Shown: positions 8,073 through 17,209, counted from the first letter of the stretch. The stretch: DNA of 64,000 nt from Kitasatospora indigofera (GCF_014655955.1 NZ_BNBO01000007.1:124001-188000); one strand, 5' to 3'. Notes: generated by a model not told the origin, from the sequence alone. Translations and numbers: made by a program.

Positions 8073-8735
8073 TCAGAGCAGGGTCCGCCAGTAGGACCAG
8101 AACCGGTTGAGCACCAGCAGCGCGATCACCGCGTACCAGAGGGCGGGCACCACCCAGTGGTAGCGGACGGCCTCCCGGACGACCGGGCGCAGGCGCGCGG
8201 GGACGGGGACGACACCCCGCCGCAGGGTGTGCAGCGTGAGGTACCAGAACAGGGCGATCGTGACGGCCCAGACCACCATGCAGTACGGGCAGAGCGCGCC
8301 GATCCGGTAGAGCGCCTGGACGATCAGCCAGTGGGTGAAGGCCAGGCCGAGGACGGCGCCCAGCTGCAGCCCGAGCCAGAACCAGCGCCGGAACGCCGCC
8401 CCGGCCAGCGACCCCGCGCCGACGGCGAGGACCACCGCGAAGGCGGCGATGCCGAGCAGCGGGTTGGGGAACCCGAAGACCTCGGCCTGTGCGGTGCGCA
8501 TCACCGAACCGCAGCTGATGACCGGGTTGATGTTGCAGCTGGGGACGTACGAAGGGTCCGACAGCAGACGGATCTTGTCGAAGGTCAGGACGGCCGAGGC
8601 GATCAGGCCGACGAGGCCGGCCAGGGTCAGCAGCAGGGCGAGGGCCCGGCCGGCCGGCACGGGGGCCAGGGCCCGGGCGGGGGCCGGGTGCTCGGGGCGG
8701 GCGGACCCGGCGGGGTACGCGGACAGGACAGTCAT
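8073..8735 (-). CDS. Vitamin K epoxide reductase family protein (redox module copy 1)
   Basis: A 220-residue membrane protein of the VKOR family, which reoxidises DsbA-like oxidases by passing electrons to quinone. Both cysteine pairs are present: the loop pair C67/C75 (SCNINPVISC) and the active-site CPYC, C149/C152. There are about five transmembrane helices. It follows a DsbA-like gene on the same strand (gap about 140 nt), the classic partner. A close paralogue lies at 52445-53086. The start at MTVLSAY is chosen over an upstream methionine because that extension is Pro-rich and has no proper ribosome site. Confidence 0.93.
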   Translation of the reverse strand: MTVLSAYPAGSARPEHPAPARALAPVPAGRALALLLTLAGLVGLIASAVLTFDKIRLLSDPSYVPSCNINPVISCGSVMRTAQAEVFGFPNPLLGIAAFAVVLAVGAGSLAGAAFRRWFWLGLQLGAVLGLAFTHWLIVQALYRIGALCPYCMVVWAVTIALFWYLTLHTLRRGVVPVPARLRPVVREAVRYHWVVPALWYAVIALLVLNRFWSYWRTLL

Positions 8736-8877
8736 CGGGACGGACTCCGGTGGGTGTGGAACTCCGGTGGGCACGGCGGGGCCCGGCCCGGCCTCGGCGG
8801 CCGGGCCGGTGCTGTTCTTCGGGGTGCTGCTCAGTGGCCGGCAGGCGGCAGCGGGCGGGCGGCGGCCGCCCGCCCGC

Positions 8878-9819
8878 TCACCGGGCGCCGGCGGCCTGCT
8901 TCAGCTGGGTGGTGAGCTGGTCGGCCGTCAGGGGCCGGCCGCTGTCGTCGGCCAGCTTCACCGGCTTGCCGTCCAGCTTGACGGTCGGCGTGCCCGTCAC
9001 CCCGCTGGAGTTGAACGCCTCGGCCACCTTGGCCGCCCACGGCGCGTAGGTGCCCTCGGTGACCGCCTTGGTGAAGGCCTCGGTCTTCAGCCCGGGGACC
9101 TGCTCGGCCAGCGCCAGGATCCGGTTGACGTCCCCGAAGCCGTCCACGCGCTCCTCCGGCTGGTTGGCGTAGAGCACGTCGTGGAACTGCTTGAACTTGT
9201 CCACGCCCTCGTTGGCCGCGGCGCCGGCGGCGGCCAGCGCCGTCCGCGAGCCCCGGCCGCCGAGGTTGACGTCCAGGAAGGCCGCCAGGTGGTACTCGAT
9301 CTTGTAGGTGCCGTCGTCCGCGAGCTGCTGGACGGCCTTGCCGTGCGCCTTCTCGAAGGTCTTGCAGACGGGGCAGCGGAAGTCCTCGAACACCTGGAGG
9401 GTGTGCGCGGCGTCCGGCTTCCCGTAGGTGATCACGGTGCCGTCCGGGCCGGAGGTGTTGGCGGGCACCACCAGCGGGCCGGCCGAGCCGGCCGTCCCGG
9501 CCCGGGCACCGGCGGCGGCCGGGGCGTCCTCGGCGCCGCCGCCCGCGGTGCTGATGGCCAGTGCGGTGCCGCCCGCCAGGGCCAGCACCGCGACGATCGC
9601 GGCGCCCACCACGATCCGCCGGCGGGTCCGGGCGGACCGGGCCTCCAGGCGGTGGGCCTCCTGGATGCGCTCGCGTGCGGTCGGCAGGGAGGCGCGGTGC
9701 GGGTTCTGCGGCGGGAGCGGCCGGGCGCCGCCCGGGGTGCCGGGCGCGCTGCTCCGCGCGTCGGCGGGGTTCGGGACGGCGGGGTTCGGGACGGCGGGTC
9801 GGGTCGGGTTCTTGGACAT
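8878..9819 (-). CDS. DsbA-like thioredoxin-fold oxidoreductase (redox module copy 1)
   Basis: A 313-residue membrane-anchored extracytoplasmic thiol-disulfide oxidoreductase. A Pro-rich, positively charged cytoplasmic N-terminus (1-68) precedes one transmembrane helix (about 69-91). The thioredoxin-like domain (about 115-313) carries the active site C149-P-V-C152 and a cis-Pro loop GVTGTPTV. It lies between a membrane protein gene and the VKOR gene. The start at 9819 is preferred because AGGAG lies 9 nt upstream; the ATG three codons earlier would abut the ribosome site. Confidence 0.93.
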   Translation of the reverse strand: MSKNPTRPAVPNPAVPNPADARSSAPGTPGGARPLPPQNPHRASLPTARERIQEAHRLEARSARTRRRIVVGAAIVAVLALAGGTALAISTAGGGAEDAPAAAGARAGTAGSAGPLVVPANTSGPDGTVITYGKPDAAHTLQVFEDFRCPVCKTFEKAHGKAVQQLADDGTYKIEYHLAAFLDVNLGGRGSRTALAAAGAAANEGVDKFKQFHDVLYANQPEERVDGFGDVNRILALAEQVPGLKTEAFTKAVTEGTYAPWAAKVAEAFNSSGVTGTPTVKLDGKPVKLADDSGRPLTADQLTTQLKQAAGAR

Positions 9820-10011
9820 CGGGGTCAACTCCTGGACGGATGCTGCGCCGGCGCGGGCGGCCGCGGCCCGGGGCAGCCCGCCGGAGGGCGGGTGCGGGCG
9901 GGCGGCGCGGGGCCGGGCGGTGGATGCTCTGGACGGCCGGGGTGGGCGCGCCGCCGGGGCACCGTCGTCCGGGCACGGCCCGGGGAGCCGTGGAGGAACG
10001 GCGGGACGGTC

Positions 10012-10665
10012 TCAGGCGGCGAGCGCGAGGACCGGCGGGCCGCGTCGGGGGGCCGGGCCGCACAGGACGTCCGTGCGGCGCGGGCGCGGGCGGTCCGCGA
10101 CCGGCGGCGGGACCAGCCGGACCGGGCTCGCCGGCACCGGCGCGAGCAGCAGCAGCCGCCGGAGCGGGCCGCCGAGCGACTCGCCCAGGGCGCGCAGCGC
10201 GCCGGCCAGACCACTCAGCGCGGAGTCGCCCAGCCGGAGCCACAGGGCCGCGACGACCGCGACCAGCAGGTGGACCAGCAGCAGGAACACCTGGGCCGCC
10301 GCGGGCGCGACCGGGCCGGGGAGGAACGAGCTGTCCATCGAACCGCCGCCGCAGACCAGCAGGTTCATCCCGTGGACCGGGCCGTGGCCGGCGCCGAAGG
10401 CCGGCGCGCAGGTCGTCTGGCCGAGGTTGAAGGTGGTGTTCAGCAGCAGCTCGACGGGGACCAGCACCGCCGAGATGTGCAGCAGCCGCCGTTCGGCGCC
10501 GGCCAGTGCGGCGGCGACCAGGAAGACCACCACGGTCGCGCCGGCCACCAGGGCCGGCGGCAGTGGGCGGCCGGTGACGACGACCTGGCCGGACGCGGAC
10601 AGCGGCACGGCGAGCGCGGTGAACACCGCTGCCCGCAGGGCCCTCGTCGCGTGGCTGGTCGTCAT
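10012..10665 (-). CDS. Membrane protein with conserved cysteine pair (redox module copy 1)
   Basis: A 217-residue protein with about four transmembrane segments and no function I can assign. The N-terminus RALRAAVF and the GQVVVTGRPLP segment resemble Streptomyces membrane proteins seen near copper-related genes, a weak similarity. Two cysteines (C86 in QTTC and C105 in LVCGGGS) flank an extracytoplasmic loop and are kept in the paralogue at 54018-54731, at C86 and C102. The C-terminus is Pro/Arg-rich and ends RRGPPVLALAA. It is the first gene of the module with DsbA and VKOR. There is no clear ribosome site at 10665; an in-frame ATG 18 nt upstream is an alternative. Confidence 0.75.
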   Translation of the reverse strand: MTTSHATRALRAAVFTALAVPLSASGQVVVTGRPLPPALVAGATVVVFLVAAALAGAERRLLHISAVLVPVELLLNTTFNLGQTTCAPAFGAGHGPVHGMNLLVCGGGSMDSSFLPGPVAPAAAQVFLLLVHLLVAVVAALWLRLGDSALSGLAGALRALGESLGGPLRRLLLLAPVPASPVRLVPPPVADRPRPRRTDVLCGPAPRRGPPVLALAA

Positions 10666-10895
10666 GTTTCGGGAGTATGCCATGCGACCGGCCGCGGGCA
10701 CGAGGCCGCCCGCTGCGACGCCCGCCCGGTGCGGTGTCCACCCCGGTGGAACGGCCGCCCGGGGACGTACGGGTGTCGCAGCCTCGGGTTCCCGTTCGTC
10801 ACCCTGGGCCCGCAGCTTCACCCCTGAGGCGGTTTCGGCCGCGGATCCGGGTGATCGACGCCGGGGGGCTCTCAGGGCGGCTGGAGAATCAGCCG

Positions 10896-11747
10896 ATGGA
10901 CAACGCCGCTCACTCTCCGCAGGCCTCCCAGGCCCCCCAACTGCCGCAGACACCGCACCCGTCGGAGCATTCCGCACCCGCGCACCCGGCCCACCCGGCC
11001 GGTGCTCCGCACGGCCCGCAGGCGCCTCCCGCCCCGCACCCCGCGGAGCACCAGGACGACCACCCGTCCGGTCACGACCCGGACGACCACCACCCGTCCG
11101 GTCACGACCCGGACGGTCACGACCAAGGCGACCACCACCCGTCCGGTCACGACCCGGACGGCCACCACCCGCCGCAGGACGGCCACCCGTCCCACGACCA
11201 GCACCACCCGCCGGACCCGCCGCCGCACGACGGCCACCCGCCGCACCTCCCGCATCCGCCGCACGTGCCGGCGCCCCCGTGCGAACCGCCGCCGCCCCCA
11301 CCACCCTGTCCACCCCCGCCGCCCTGTCCGCCGCCCAAACCCGATCCCCCGCTGCCCCCGGTGGTCCATCCGCCGGACCCGCCCGTGCCCCCGCCCCCGC
11401 CCCCGCCGCCGGACCCGCCGGCGCCGCCACCCCCGCCCCCACCGGTGAAGGCGGAGGCGCCGGAGCCGGTCAAGGCCACCCCGACGGCGGCCGCGCCCGT
11501 CCCGGTGAAGCCGGCCAAGGCCAAGGCGGTCGTGGTGGCCGCCCCGCCCCGGCCGACCCCGCCCCCGCCGGCACCGGTGGCCACGCCGGTCGCGGGCACC
11601 GCCGTCCCGGCGCCCCCGCCGCCGCTCGCCGTGGCACCCCAACCCGCGCTGGACCCGGTGGTGCTGTCCGTCGTCCTGCTCGTCACCGTCCTCGTCCCCG
11701 CGGCACTCGCCGCGATCTTCCACCCCGTCACCAGGAGTCGCAGATGA
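10896..11747 (+). CDS. His/Asp/Pro-rich repeat protein with C-terminal membrane helix
   Basis: A 283-residue low-complexity protein. Residues 1-50 are Ala/Pro/His-rich. Residues about 52-115 hold repeats of the type HPSGHDPDGHD, very rich in His and Asp and able to bind transition metals. Residues about 115-190 are almost pure proline with a few CxP motifs. An Ala/Pro/Lys linker follows, then one hydrophobic helix (about 255-275) and a basic tail RSRR. There is no N-terminal signal. GGAGAA lies 7 nt before the start. Its stop overlaps the next gene's start (ATGA), so the two are translationally coupled. Codon phase is consistent with a real gene rather than a GC artefact. Function unknown. 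Confidence 0.75.
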   Translation: MDNAAHSPQASQAPQLPQTPHPSEHSAPAHPAHPAGAPHGPQAPPAPHPAEHQDDHPSGHDPDDHHPSGHDPDGHDQGDHHPSGHDPDGHHPPQDGHPSHDQHHPPDPPPHDGHPPHLPHPPHVPAPPCEPPPPPPPCPPPPPCPPPKPDPPLPPVVHPPDPPVPPPPPPPPDPPAPPPPPPPVKAEAPEPVKATPTAAAPVPVKPAKAKAVVVAAPPRPTPPPPAPVATPVAGTAVPAPPPPLAVAPQPALDPVVLSVVLLVTVLVPAALAAIFHPVTRSRR

Positions 11748-12130
11748 ACCCCGCCCCGATCGTCGGAGCCCTCGCGGCAGCGACCGTGGCCCTGATCAGC
11801 CTGGCCGTCGCCCAGCGGATGCGTCCCGCCCTGCCCGAGGGCGAGGAGGCGGACGGCCCGCACCCGGTGCTGTCCACCATCGGCGGCGGCCTGCTGTCGG
11901 GCTTCGTGCTGCTGACCGGGTTCCTGGTCGCCACCGGCTGGGCCGCCCACAGCACCCAGGTGGTGCCGCCGGTCGGCCTGTACGCGGCCGACCTGGCGGC
12001 CGGCTGCGCCGTCCTGGTCTACCCGTCCCTGGCGGGCCTGCCGTTCAGCGCGCGGCACGCCACCGCGGTCGGCCTGTTCGGTGCGCTGGTCGGGTACACG
12101 CTCTCGCTGGCGATCCAGCTGCGGCCCTGA
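11744..12130 (+). CDS. Small polytopic membrane protein coupled to the His/Pro-rich protein
   Basis: A 128-residue protein with about four hydrophobic segments (3-22, 43-65, 72-92, 103-125), not recognised. It starts at the ATG of an ATGA overlap with the preceding stop and has AGGAG just upstream, so the pair forms a two-gene operon. It may anchor or work with the repeat protein; that is inference from coupling only. Confidence 0.8.
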   Translation: MNPAPIVGALAAATVALISLAVAQRMRPALPEGEEADGPHPVLSTIGGGLLSGFVLLTGFLVATGWAAHSTQVVPPVGLYAADLAAGCAVLVYPSLAGLPFSARHATAVGLFGALVGYTLSLAIQLRP

Positions 12131-12292
12131 GCCGGGGCGGCCGCCTCCCGTCCTCGGGGCCCGCGCCGGGCCGGCGGTCCCGCGCGGGCCGTCGGCCCGG
12201 CACCGGCGCCGGGTGAGTCCTAGGCTGGAGGCCAGAGCTTCGGACCGGCCGGGTCGCCGGCCGGTCCGGTCGACCCGCGAGGGGGTGACCAG

Positions 12293-13249
12293 GTGCCGGC
12301 ACCCGCGACCGGCGCACCCGGGACCACGATCGGGGCCGCCGTCCTGGCCAGGCTGGCCGCCCAGGCCGAGGTGCTGGCCGCGCTCGACCCGGCGGTGCGG
12401 GCGGACGAACCGGACGCCGTGCACCGGATGCGGGTCGCCTGCCGACGGCTCCGCAGCGCCCTGCAGACCCACCGGCGGCTGTTCGCGGAGGGCCCGGCGC
12501 GGGAGCTGGCCACCGAGCTGAAGTGGTTCGGCGCGGTGCTGGGGCAGGCCCGCGACCGTGAGGTGCTGGGCGAGCGGCTGCTGGCCGAGGCGCGGGCACT
12601 GCCGCCGCCCTGCCGGCCGGAGCGGACGGCCGGCCGGCTCGCCGCCTGGTCACGGCGGGAGGCGGAACGCGTCCGGCCGGAGGTCGTCGCGGCCCTGGAC
12701 AGCCCCCGCCGGCAGGCCCTGGCGGCGGGCCTGGCCGGGTTGCTGGCCGATCCGCCGCTGCGCGGCCGGGCCGGGCGGGCCGCCGGACCGGAGTTCTCCC
12801 GGATCGCCGCCCGCGAGCAGCGCCGGACGGCCGACCGGGTGCGGACCGCCCTGGCGGCCGGGCCCGGGCCCGGCGGTGACACCGCGTTGCACGAGGCCCG
12901 CAAGGCGGCCAAGCGGGCCCGGTACGCCGCCGAGACCGCCGAGCCGGTGGCCGGCCGGGCCGCCCGCCGGTACGCGGCACGGATGAAGGCCGTCCAGGAA
13001 CTGCTCGGTGAGCACCAGGACGCCGTGGTGGCCGCCGCCGCCCTGCGCGAGCTGGCCGCCGGCACCCACGAGGGCCCGGGCGCGGGGACGGCGACGGGCC
13101 CGGACGCGGGCGGTGCACCGGGGCGCGAGGACGCCTTCGCGTACGGCGTGCTGTACGCCCGGCAGCTGGCCGCGGCCTCGGCCGCCCGGGAGCGGCTGCC
13201 GGAGGTCTGGGCCCGGGCGGCCGAGCGGCGCCTGTCCCGCTTCGGCTGA
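12293..13249 (+). CDS. CHAD domain-containing protein
   Basis: A 318-residue, Arg/Ala-rich helical protein. The CHAD fold, a polyphosphate-binding helical bundle with conserved His and basic residues, is seen in two halves. The first has VHRMRVACRRLRSAL (about 43-57); the second has HEARKAAKRARYAAE (about 202-216). CHAD proteins associate with polyphosphate granules. GTG start with GAGGGGG upstream. It is a single gene with no clear partner. Confidence 0.88.
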   Translation: MPAPATGAPGTTIGAAVLARLAAQAEVLAALDPAVRADEPDAVHRMRVACRRLRSALQTHRRLFAEGPARELATELKWFGAVLGQARDREVLGERLLAEARALPPPCRPERTAGRLAAWSRREAERVRPEVVAALDSPRRQALAAGLAGLLADPPLRGRAGRAAGPEFSRIAAREQRRTADRVRTALAAGPGPGGDTALHEARKAAKRARYAAETAEPVAGRAARRYAARMKAVQELLGEHQDAVVAAAALRELAAGTHEGPGAGTATGPDAGGAPGREDAFAYGVLYARQLAAASAARERLPEVWARAAERRLSRFG

Positions 13250-13321
13250 CCGGTCGGGCCGCGTGCCCCGGCGGCGGACGCCGCGCGCTGCACGCCGCAC
13301 GGGTCCCGCGCGGCGCGTGCG

Positions 13322-14236
13322 CTACGGCTGCGGCTCCGGATGCGGGTCCAGGCCCGCGCCGCGGGCCGCCGTGCGCAGGACGTCGCAGAGCATCGCGGGG
13401 GTCAGCCGGCCGGTGAAGGTGTTGCGCGGGCTGACGTGGTAGCAGCCGTGGAGCTCCAGCGGCGGTCCGCCGTCGGTGGCCGGCAGGCTGACCCGTGCGC
13501 CGTGGCCGAACACCGGACGCGGCCGGGGCAGCTGCCAGCCGGCCTCGGCGAGCGCCGGGAGCAGCGCCTGCCAGGCGAAGCCGCCGAGGGCGACCACGGC
13601 CCGGACGTCCGGGCGCAGCAGGGCCAGCTCGCGGGCGATCCACGGCCGGCAGGTGTCGCGTTCGGCGGGGGTCGGCCGGTTGTCGGGCGGCGCGCAGCGG
13701 ACGGGGTCGGTGATCCGTACGCCGTGGAGTTCCAGGCCGTCGCCGCGCCGGACGGACTCGGGGCGGGAGGCCAGGCCGAGGCGGTGCAGTTCGGCGTAGA
13801 GCAGGTCGCCGGACGGGTCCCCGGTGAAGATCCGGCCGGTGCGGTTGGCGCCGTGGGCGGCGGGCGCGAGGCCGACCAGCACGAGCGGGGCGTCGGGCGG
13901 GCCGAACCCGGGGATCGGCCGGGCCCAGTAGTCCCAGTCCAGGTAGGACTTCCGCTTGGTGCGGGCGGCCTCCTCGCGCCAGGCGACCAGCCGGGGGCAG
14001 GCCCGGCAGCCGGTGACGGCGGCGTCCAGCACGGCCAGGTCGGCGGCGGCCGCCGCGGTGACGGCGGGGTGTCCGGGATGCTCGGGCCGGTCGGGCCTGT
14101 CAGGTTCGTTCGCGCGGTCCGTCCGGTCCGGACCGCGCGGTCGCTCCGACGCCGCACCGGGCGCCGGGTGCGGAAGGCGGGCCGGGAGCGACGGGCCGCC
14201 GGGGGTGCGGCGCGCGGGAGGCAACTGGTCCGGCAT
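13322..14236 (-). CDS. Uracil-DNA glycosylase, family 5 (UDGb-type)
   Basis: A 304-residue DNA repair enzyme that removes uracil and other deaminated bases. The 4Fe-4S cysteines are visible as C77, C80, C181 and C196. Motif 1 is GLAPAAHGANRTGR (about 122-135), which has Ala where family 4 has an acidic residue, typical of family 5. The second motif is around HVSPRNTFTG (about 272-281). The N-terminal 60 residues are a Pro/Arg-rich extension of uncertain value, so the true start could be internal. Confidence 0.92.
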   Translation of the reverse strand: MPDQLPPARRTPGGPSLPARLPHPAPGAASERPRGPDRTDRANEPDRPDRPEHPGHPAVTAAAAADLAVLDAAVTGCRACPRLVAWREEAARTKRKSYLDWDYWARPIPGFGPPDAPLVLVGLAPAAHGANRTGRIFTGDPSGDLLYAELHRLGLASRPESVRRGDGLELHGVRITDPVRCAPPDNRPTPAERDTCRPWIARELALLRPDVRAVVALGGFAWQALLPALAEAGWQLPRPRPVFGHGARVSLPATDGGPPLELHGCYHVSPRNTFTGRLTPAMLCDVLRTAARGAGLDPHPEPQP

Positions 14237-14417
14237 GCCGACGATCCTAGGGGGCCCACCCGCCCCCGCGGCCGGGCGCCGCGCCCGGGGGAGTGCGGCC
14301 GGCCTCCGTCCCGGCCGAGCTCCGGCAGGCGTAGCGTGGAAGGCGGCTGTTCCGGTGATCGTCAGCCCGGTCCCACCCCGACCGGGCCGGAGCGGCCGGG
14401 TGCCTGAGGTGGCGGCG

Positions 14418-15401
14418 ATGCTGATTATCGATGTGGTGCTGGGGGCAGTGGCGGCGGCGGGACTGTGGGCGGGGCTGAGTTTCCGCGTGGTCCAGCAGTT
14501 CCAGCGGGGCGTGGTCTTCCGGTTCGGGCGGGTCCGCGCACAGGTCCGTGATCCGGGCCTGGTGATGCTGATGCCGGTGGCCGACCGGCTGCACAAGGTG
14601 AACGTGCAGATCGTGACGATGCCGATCCCGGCCCAGGAGGGCATCACCCGCGACAACGTGACCGTACGGGTGGACGCGGTGGTGTACTTCCGGGTGCTCG
14701 ACCCCGTCCGTGCGGTGGTCAACGTGCAGGACTACGGCTTCGCGATCTCGCAGGTCGCGCAGACCTCGCTGCGTTCGATCATCGGCAAGAGCGAGCTGGA
14801 CGACCTGCTCGCCAACCGCGAGCCGATCAACCAGGGCCTGGAGCTGATGCTGGACACCCCGGCCATGGGCTGGGGCGTCGAGATCGACCGGGTGGAGATC
14901 AAGGACGTGGCGCTGCCGGAGTCGATGAAGCGCTCGATGTCCCGGCAGGCGGAGGCCGAGCGGGAGCGGCGGGCCAGGATCATCACGGCGGACGGCGAGT
15001 TCCAGGCCTCGGCCCGGCTGTCGGAGGCGGCCGCGGTGATGAGCGCGACCCCGGCGGCGCTCCAACTGCGTCTCCTGCAGACGGTGGTGGAGGTCGCGGC
15101 GGAGAAGAACTCGACCCTGGTGCTGCCCTTCCCGGTGGAGCTGCTGCGCTTCCTGGACAGCGCGACGGCCGCCAACGTCCGGGCGGTGCCGGCGGGCGAG
15201 GCCGAGGGCGAGCAGCAGCCGGGGGTGGTGGAGGCGGTCGAAGCCGTCGAGGCGGCCCGCCGCGGCGTCGAACAGCTGGAACTGCCGCCGCTGGAGGAGC
15301 TGTTGGCGCACGTCCCGCGCGAGGAGCGGACGGCGGTCGACGTCCCGCAGGTGGACGGCGCGGACGGCTCCGGGCCGGACGGTCCCGGCCGCGAACCGTG
15401 A
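14418..15401 (+). CDS. SPFH/Band 7 (stomatin-like) protein
   Basis: A 327-residue protein: one N-terminal membrane helix (2-22), then the SPFH/prohibitin domain (about 23-200; QQFQRGVVFRFGRV, TRDNVTVRVDAVVYFRV, SIIGKSELDDLL), a charged coiled-coil region rich in Glu/Arg/Ala (about 180-230) and an acidic C-terminal tail. Stomatin-like proteins organise membrane microdomains and often scaffold proteases. TGAGGTGG lies 5-6 nt upstream of this ATG, which favours it over the GTG at 14400. Confidence 0.92.
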   Translation: MLIIDVVLGAVAAAGLWAGLSFRVVQQFQRGVVFRFGRVRAQVRDPGLVMLMPVADRLHKVNVQIVTMPIPAQEGITRDNVTVRVDAVVYFRVLDPVRAVVNVQDYGFAISQVAQTSLRSIIGKSELDDLLANREPINQGLELMLDTPAMGWGVEIDRVEIKDVALPESMKRSMSRQAEAERERRARIITADGEFQASARLSEAAAVMSATPAALQLRLLQTVVEVAAEKNSTLVLPFPVELLRFLDSATAANVRAVPAGEAEGEQQPGVVEAVEAVEAARRGVEQLELPPLEELLAHVPREERTAVDVPQVDGADGSGPDGPGREP

Positions 15402-15497
15402 CGTCCGGTGGCGCCGCGGCCGGGGCCGGACCACGATGGGAGCAAGGGGCCAGGAACGGGAGCCGGGGGAGAGGCAGTTACGGCAGGAGGCCTGACG

Positions 15498-15920
15498 ATG
15501 ACCAGAGCCGGCGACATCATGCACGCGGGGGCGGAGTGTGTCGGCGAGCACGACACCCTCGCCGACGCGGCCAGGATCATGCGGGAGCGGGACGTCGGGG
15601 CGCTCCCCATCTGCGGCGACAAGCAGAAGCTGCTGGGTATTCTCACCGACCGCGACATCGTGCTGAAGTGCGTCGCCGAAGGGCGCGACCCCAGCCAGGT
15701 CGAGGCCGGTGAACTCGCCCAGGGCCGGCCGATGGTGGTGGAGGACGACGAGGACACCGAGCAGGTGCTCCGGGTGATGGAGCAGTACCGGGTGCGGCGG
15801 CTGCCGGTGATCAACCACCCGGACCACGAGCTGGTCGGGATGATCAGCGAGGCGGACATCGCCCGTGGCCTGCCGCAGGCCCGGGTCGCCGAGTTCGTGT
15901 CGGTGATCTGCGCCCGGTAG
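15498..15920 (+). CDS. Tandem CBS-domain protein
   Basis: A 140-residue protein made of two CBS domains (about 7-60 and 75-128) that together bind an adenine nucleotide. The first ends GILTDRDIV and the second ends GMISEADIA, the usual signature. Such stand-alone CBS proteins act as energy or nucleotide sensors. CAGGAGG lies 7 nt upstream of the ATG. It closely follows the SPFH gene in the same direction. Confidence 0.93.
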   Translation: MTRAGDIMHAGAECVGEHDTLADAARIMRERDVGALPICGDKQKLLGILTDRDIVLKCVAEGRDPSQVEAGELAQGRPMVVEDDEDTEQVLRVMEQYRVRRLPVINHPDHELVGMISEADIARGLPQARVAEFVSVICAR

Positions 15921-15934
15921 CGCCAGGGCGGCGG

Positions 15935-15981
15935 CCGGCGGACGTACCGGTCCCCGGAGGGGGAGCCGGTACGTCCGCCGG
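15935..15981 (+). terminator. Hairpin terminator after the CBS gene
   Basis: A perfect 16-bp inverted repeat (15935-15950 with 15966-15981) with a 15-nt loop starts 15 nt after the stop codon. No U-run. Confidence 0.75.
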
Positions 15982-16098
15982 TGCTGCCCGCCGGGCGGTC
16001 CGGGCGGCGGTGTGGTCCGAATCCGTCGCCCGGCGCGTGTTCTCCGGTGGCGGTGCGCGCCCGCGCCCGCCGGAGGAACCCGGAGAGGACACCACCCG

Positions 16099-17109
16099 AT
16101 GCGGAAGCCCGCACTCGACCGCCGTACCTTCCTGCGCACGGCGGCCGCCGCCGGGGCCGGACTGCCCGTGACGGCCGCCGCGTTACCCGCCGGAGCCACG
16201 CCCCGGGAGCGACCGGGCGGGCCCGCCGCCGCGCAGGAGCCGGACCGGCCCTCCCGGAAGGACCAGGCCGGCACGGTCTTCCGATGGCTCGGCACGGCCG
16301 GCTGGCGGATCGACCACGGCGGCCGCACCGTGCTGTTCGACCCCTACCTGACCCGCTTCACCACCGGCCTCTACGTCGACGGCGGCAAGGCCTTCGACCC
16401 CGCCACGCCGCTGGTCACCGACCCGGCGCTGGTGGACCCGCACATCGGCACCCCGGAGCTGCTGCTGGTCAGCCACAGCCACTGGGACCACATCAACGAC
16501 GTCCCCTACATCGCCGCCAGGACGGGCGCGCCGGTGGTCGGCACCGAGACCACCTACCACCTGCTGCGCGCCCTCGACGTGCCCGCCGGGCAACTGATCG
16601 TGGTGAAGGGCGGCGAGGTGCTGGACTTCGGCGGCGGGCTGACGGTCGAGGTGGTGGCGAGCCGGCACAGCCGCAACGACCAGCGCCGCTACTTCGCCCC
16701 CGGGACGCTGAACGCCCTCCCGCCGCGGCGCCCGGCCACCGTCGGCGACCTGCCCGAGGGGGACACGCTGGCCTTCCAGGTCGGGTTCGACGGCGGCCCG
16801 ACGGCCTTCCTGACGGGCGCCAGCGACTTCGCCGAGCGGGAGGCGGCCGGGTTGCGGCCCGACCTGGCGATGATCGCCGTCCCCGGCAGCGCCGCCACCC
16901 ACGGGTACGTGCCGCGGCTGATGCGGGCGCTGGGCAGTCCGCGGACGGTCGTGCCGGTGCACTGGGACACCTTCGAGAGCGCCCTGGTGAACCCCGTCCG
17001 GCCGGACCCGCACATGGACCTGGCCGCGTTCACCGCGCAGGTCGCGCAGGCCTCGCCGCAGACCCGCGTGGTGGTGCCGGACTACCTGACGCCGCGCACC
17101 TTCGGCTGA
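16099..17109 (+). CDS. Tat-exported MBL-fold metallo-hydrolase
   Basis: A 336-residue metallo-beta-lactamase-fold hydrolase with a twin-arginine signal: DRRTFLR at 7-13, followed by an Ala-rich helix to about 34. The metal motif HxHxDH is H126-S-H128-W-D130-H131. Later ligands are likely in SRHS (about 193) and GASD (about 256). Overall it resembles the lipoprotein/UlaG-like branch. GGAGAGG precedes the ATG. The substrate is unknown. It is read convergently towards the beta-propeller gene. Confidence 0.9.
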   Translation: MRKPALDRRTFLRTAAAAGAGLPVTAAALPAGATPRERPGGPAAAQEPDRPSRKDQAGTVFRWLGTAGWRIDHGGRTVLFDPYLTRFTTGLYVDGGKAFDPATPLVTDPALVDPHIGTPELLLVSHSHWDHINDVPYIAARTGAPVVGTETTYHLLRALDVPAGQLIVVKGGEVLDFGGGLTVEVVASRHSRNDQRRYFAPGTLNALPPRRPATVGDLPEGDTLAFQVGFDGGPTAFLTGASDFAEREAAGLRPDLAMIAVPGSAATHGYVPRLMRALGSPRTVVPVHWDTFESALVNPVRPDPHMDLAAFTAQVAQASPQTRVVVPDYLTPRTFG

Positions 17110-17132
17110 TCCCGGGCGGGCAGCGCGCCGGC

Positions 17133-17190
17133 GGGGGGGGCCCCGGGGGGGGGTGCCCCGGGGGGGGGGGCCGGGGGGGGGGGCCCCCCC
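17133..17190. repeat. Extreme G-run tract between convergent genes
   Basis: The plus strand carries G-runs of 8, 9, 11 and 11 (17133-17140, 17145-17153, 17160-17170, 17173-17183), separated by C-runs and ending in seven Cs. It can form a G-quadruplex or long G/C hairpins and may act as a terminator for both neighbours. Such tracts are also prone to sequencing length errors. Confidence 0.85.
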
Positions 17191-17209
17191 GCCGGGTGGA
17201 GCGGTGCGG

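Noticed and set aside
9428..12130. A 900-codon plus-strand open frame
   Set aside because: Only the last 128 codons (from 11744) look like a real protein; the rest is antisense to the DsbA-like and membrane protein genes or overlaps the His/Pro-rich gene in another frame.
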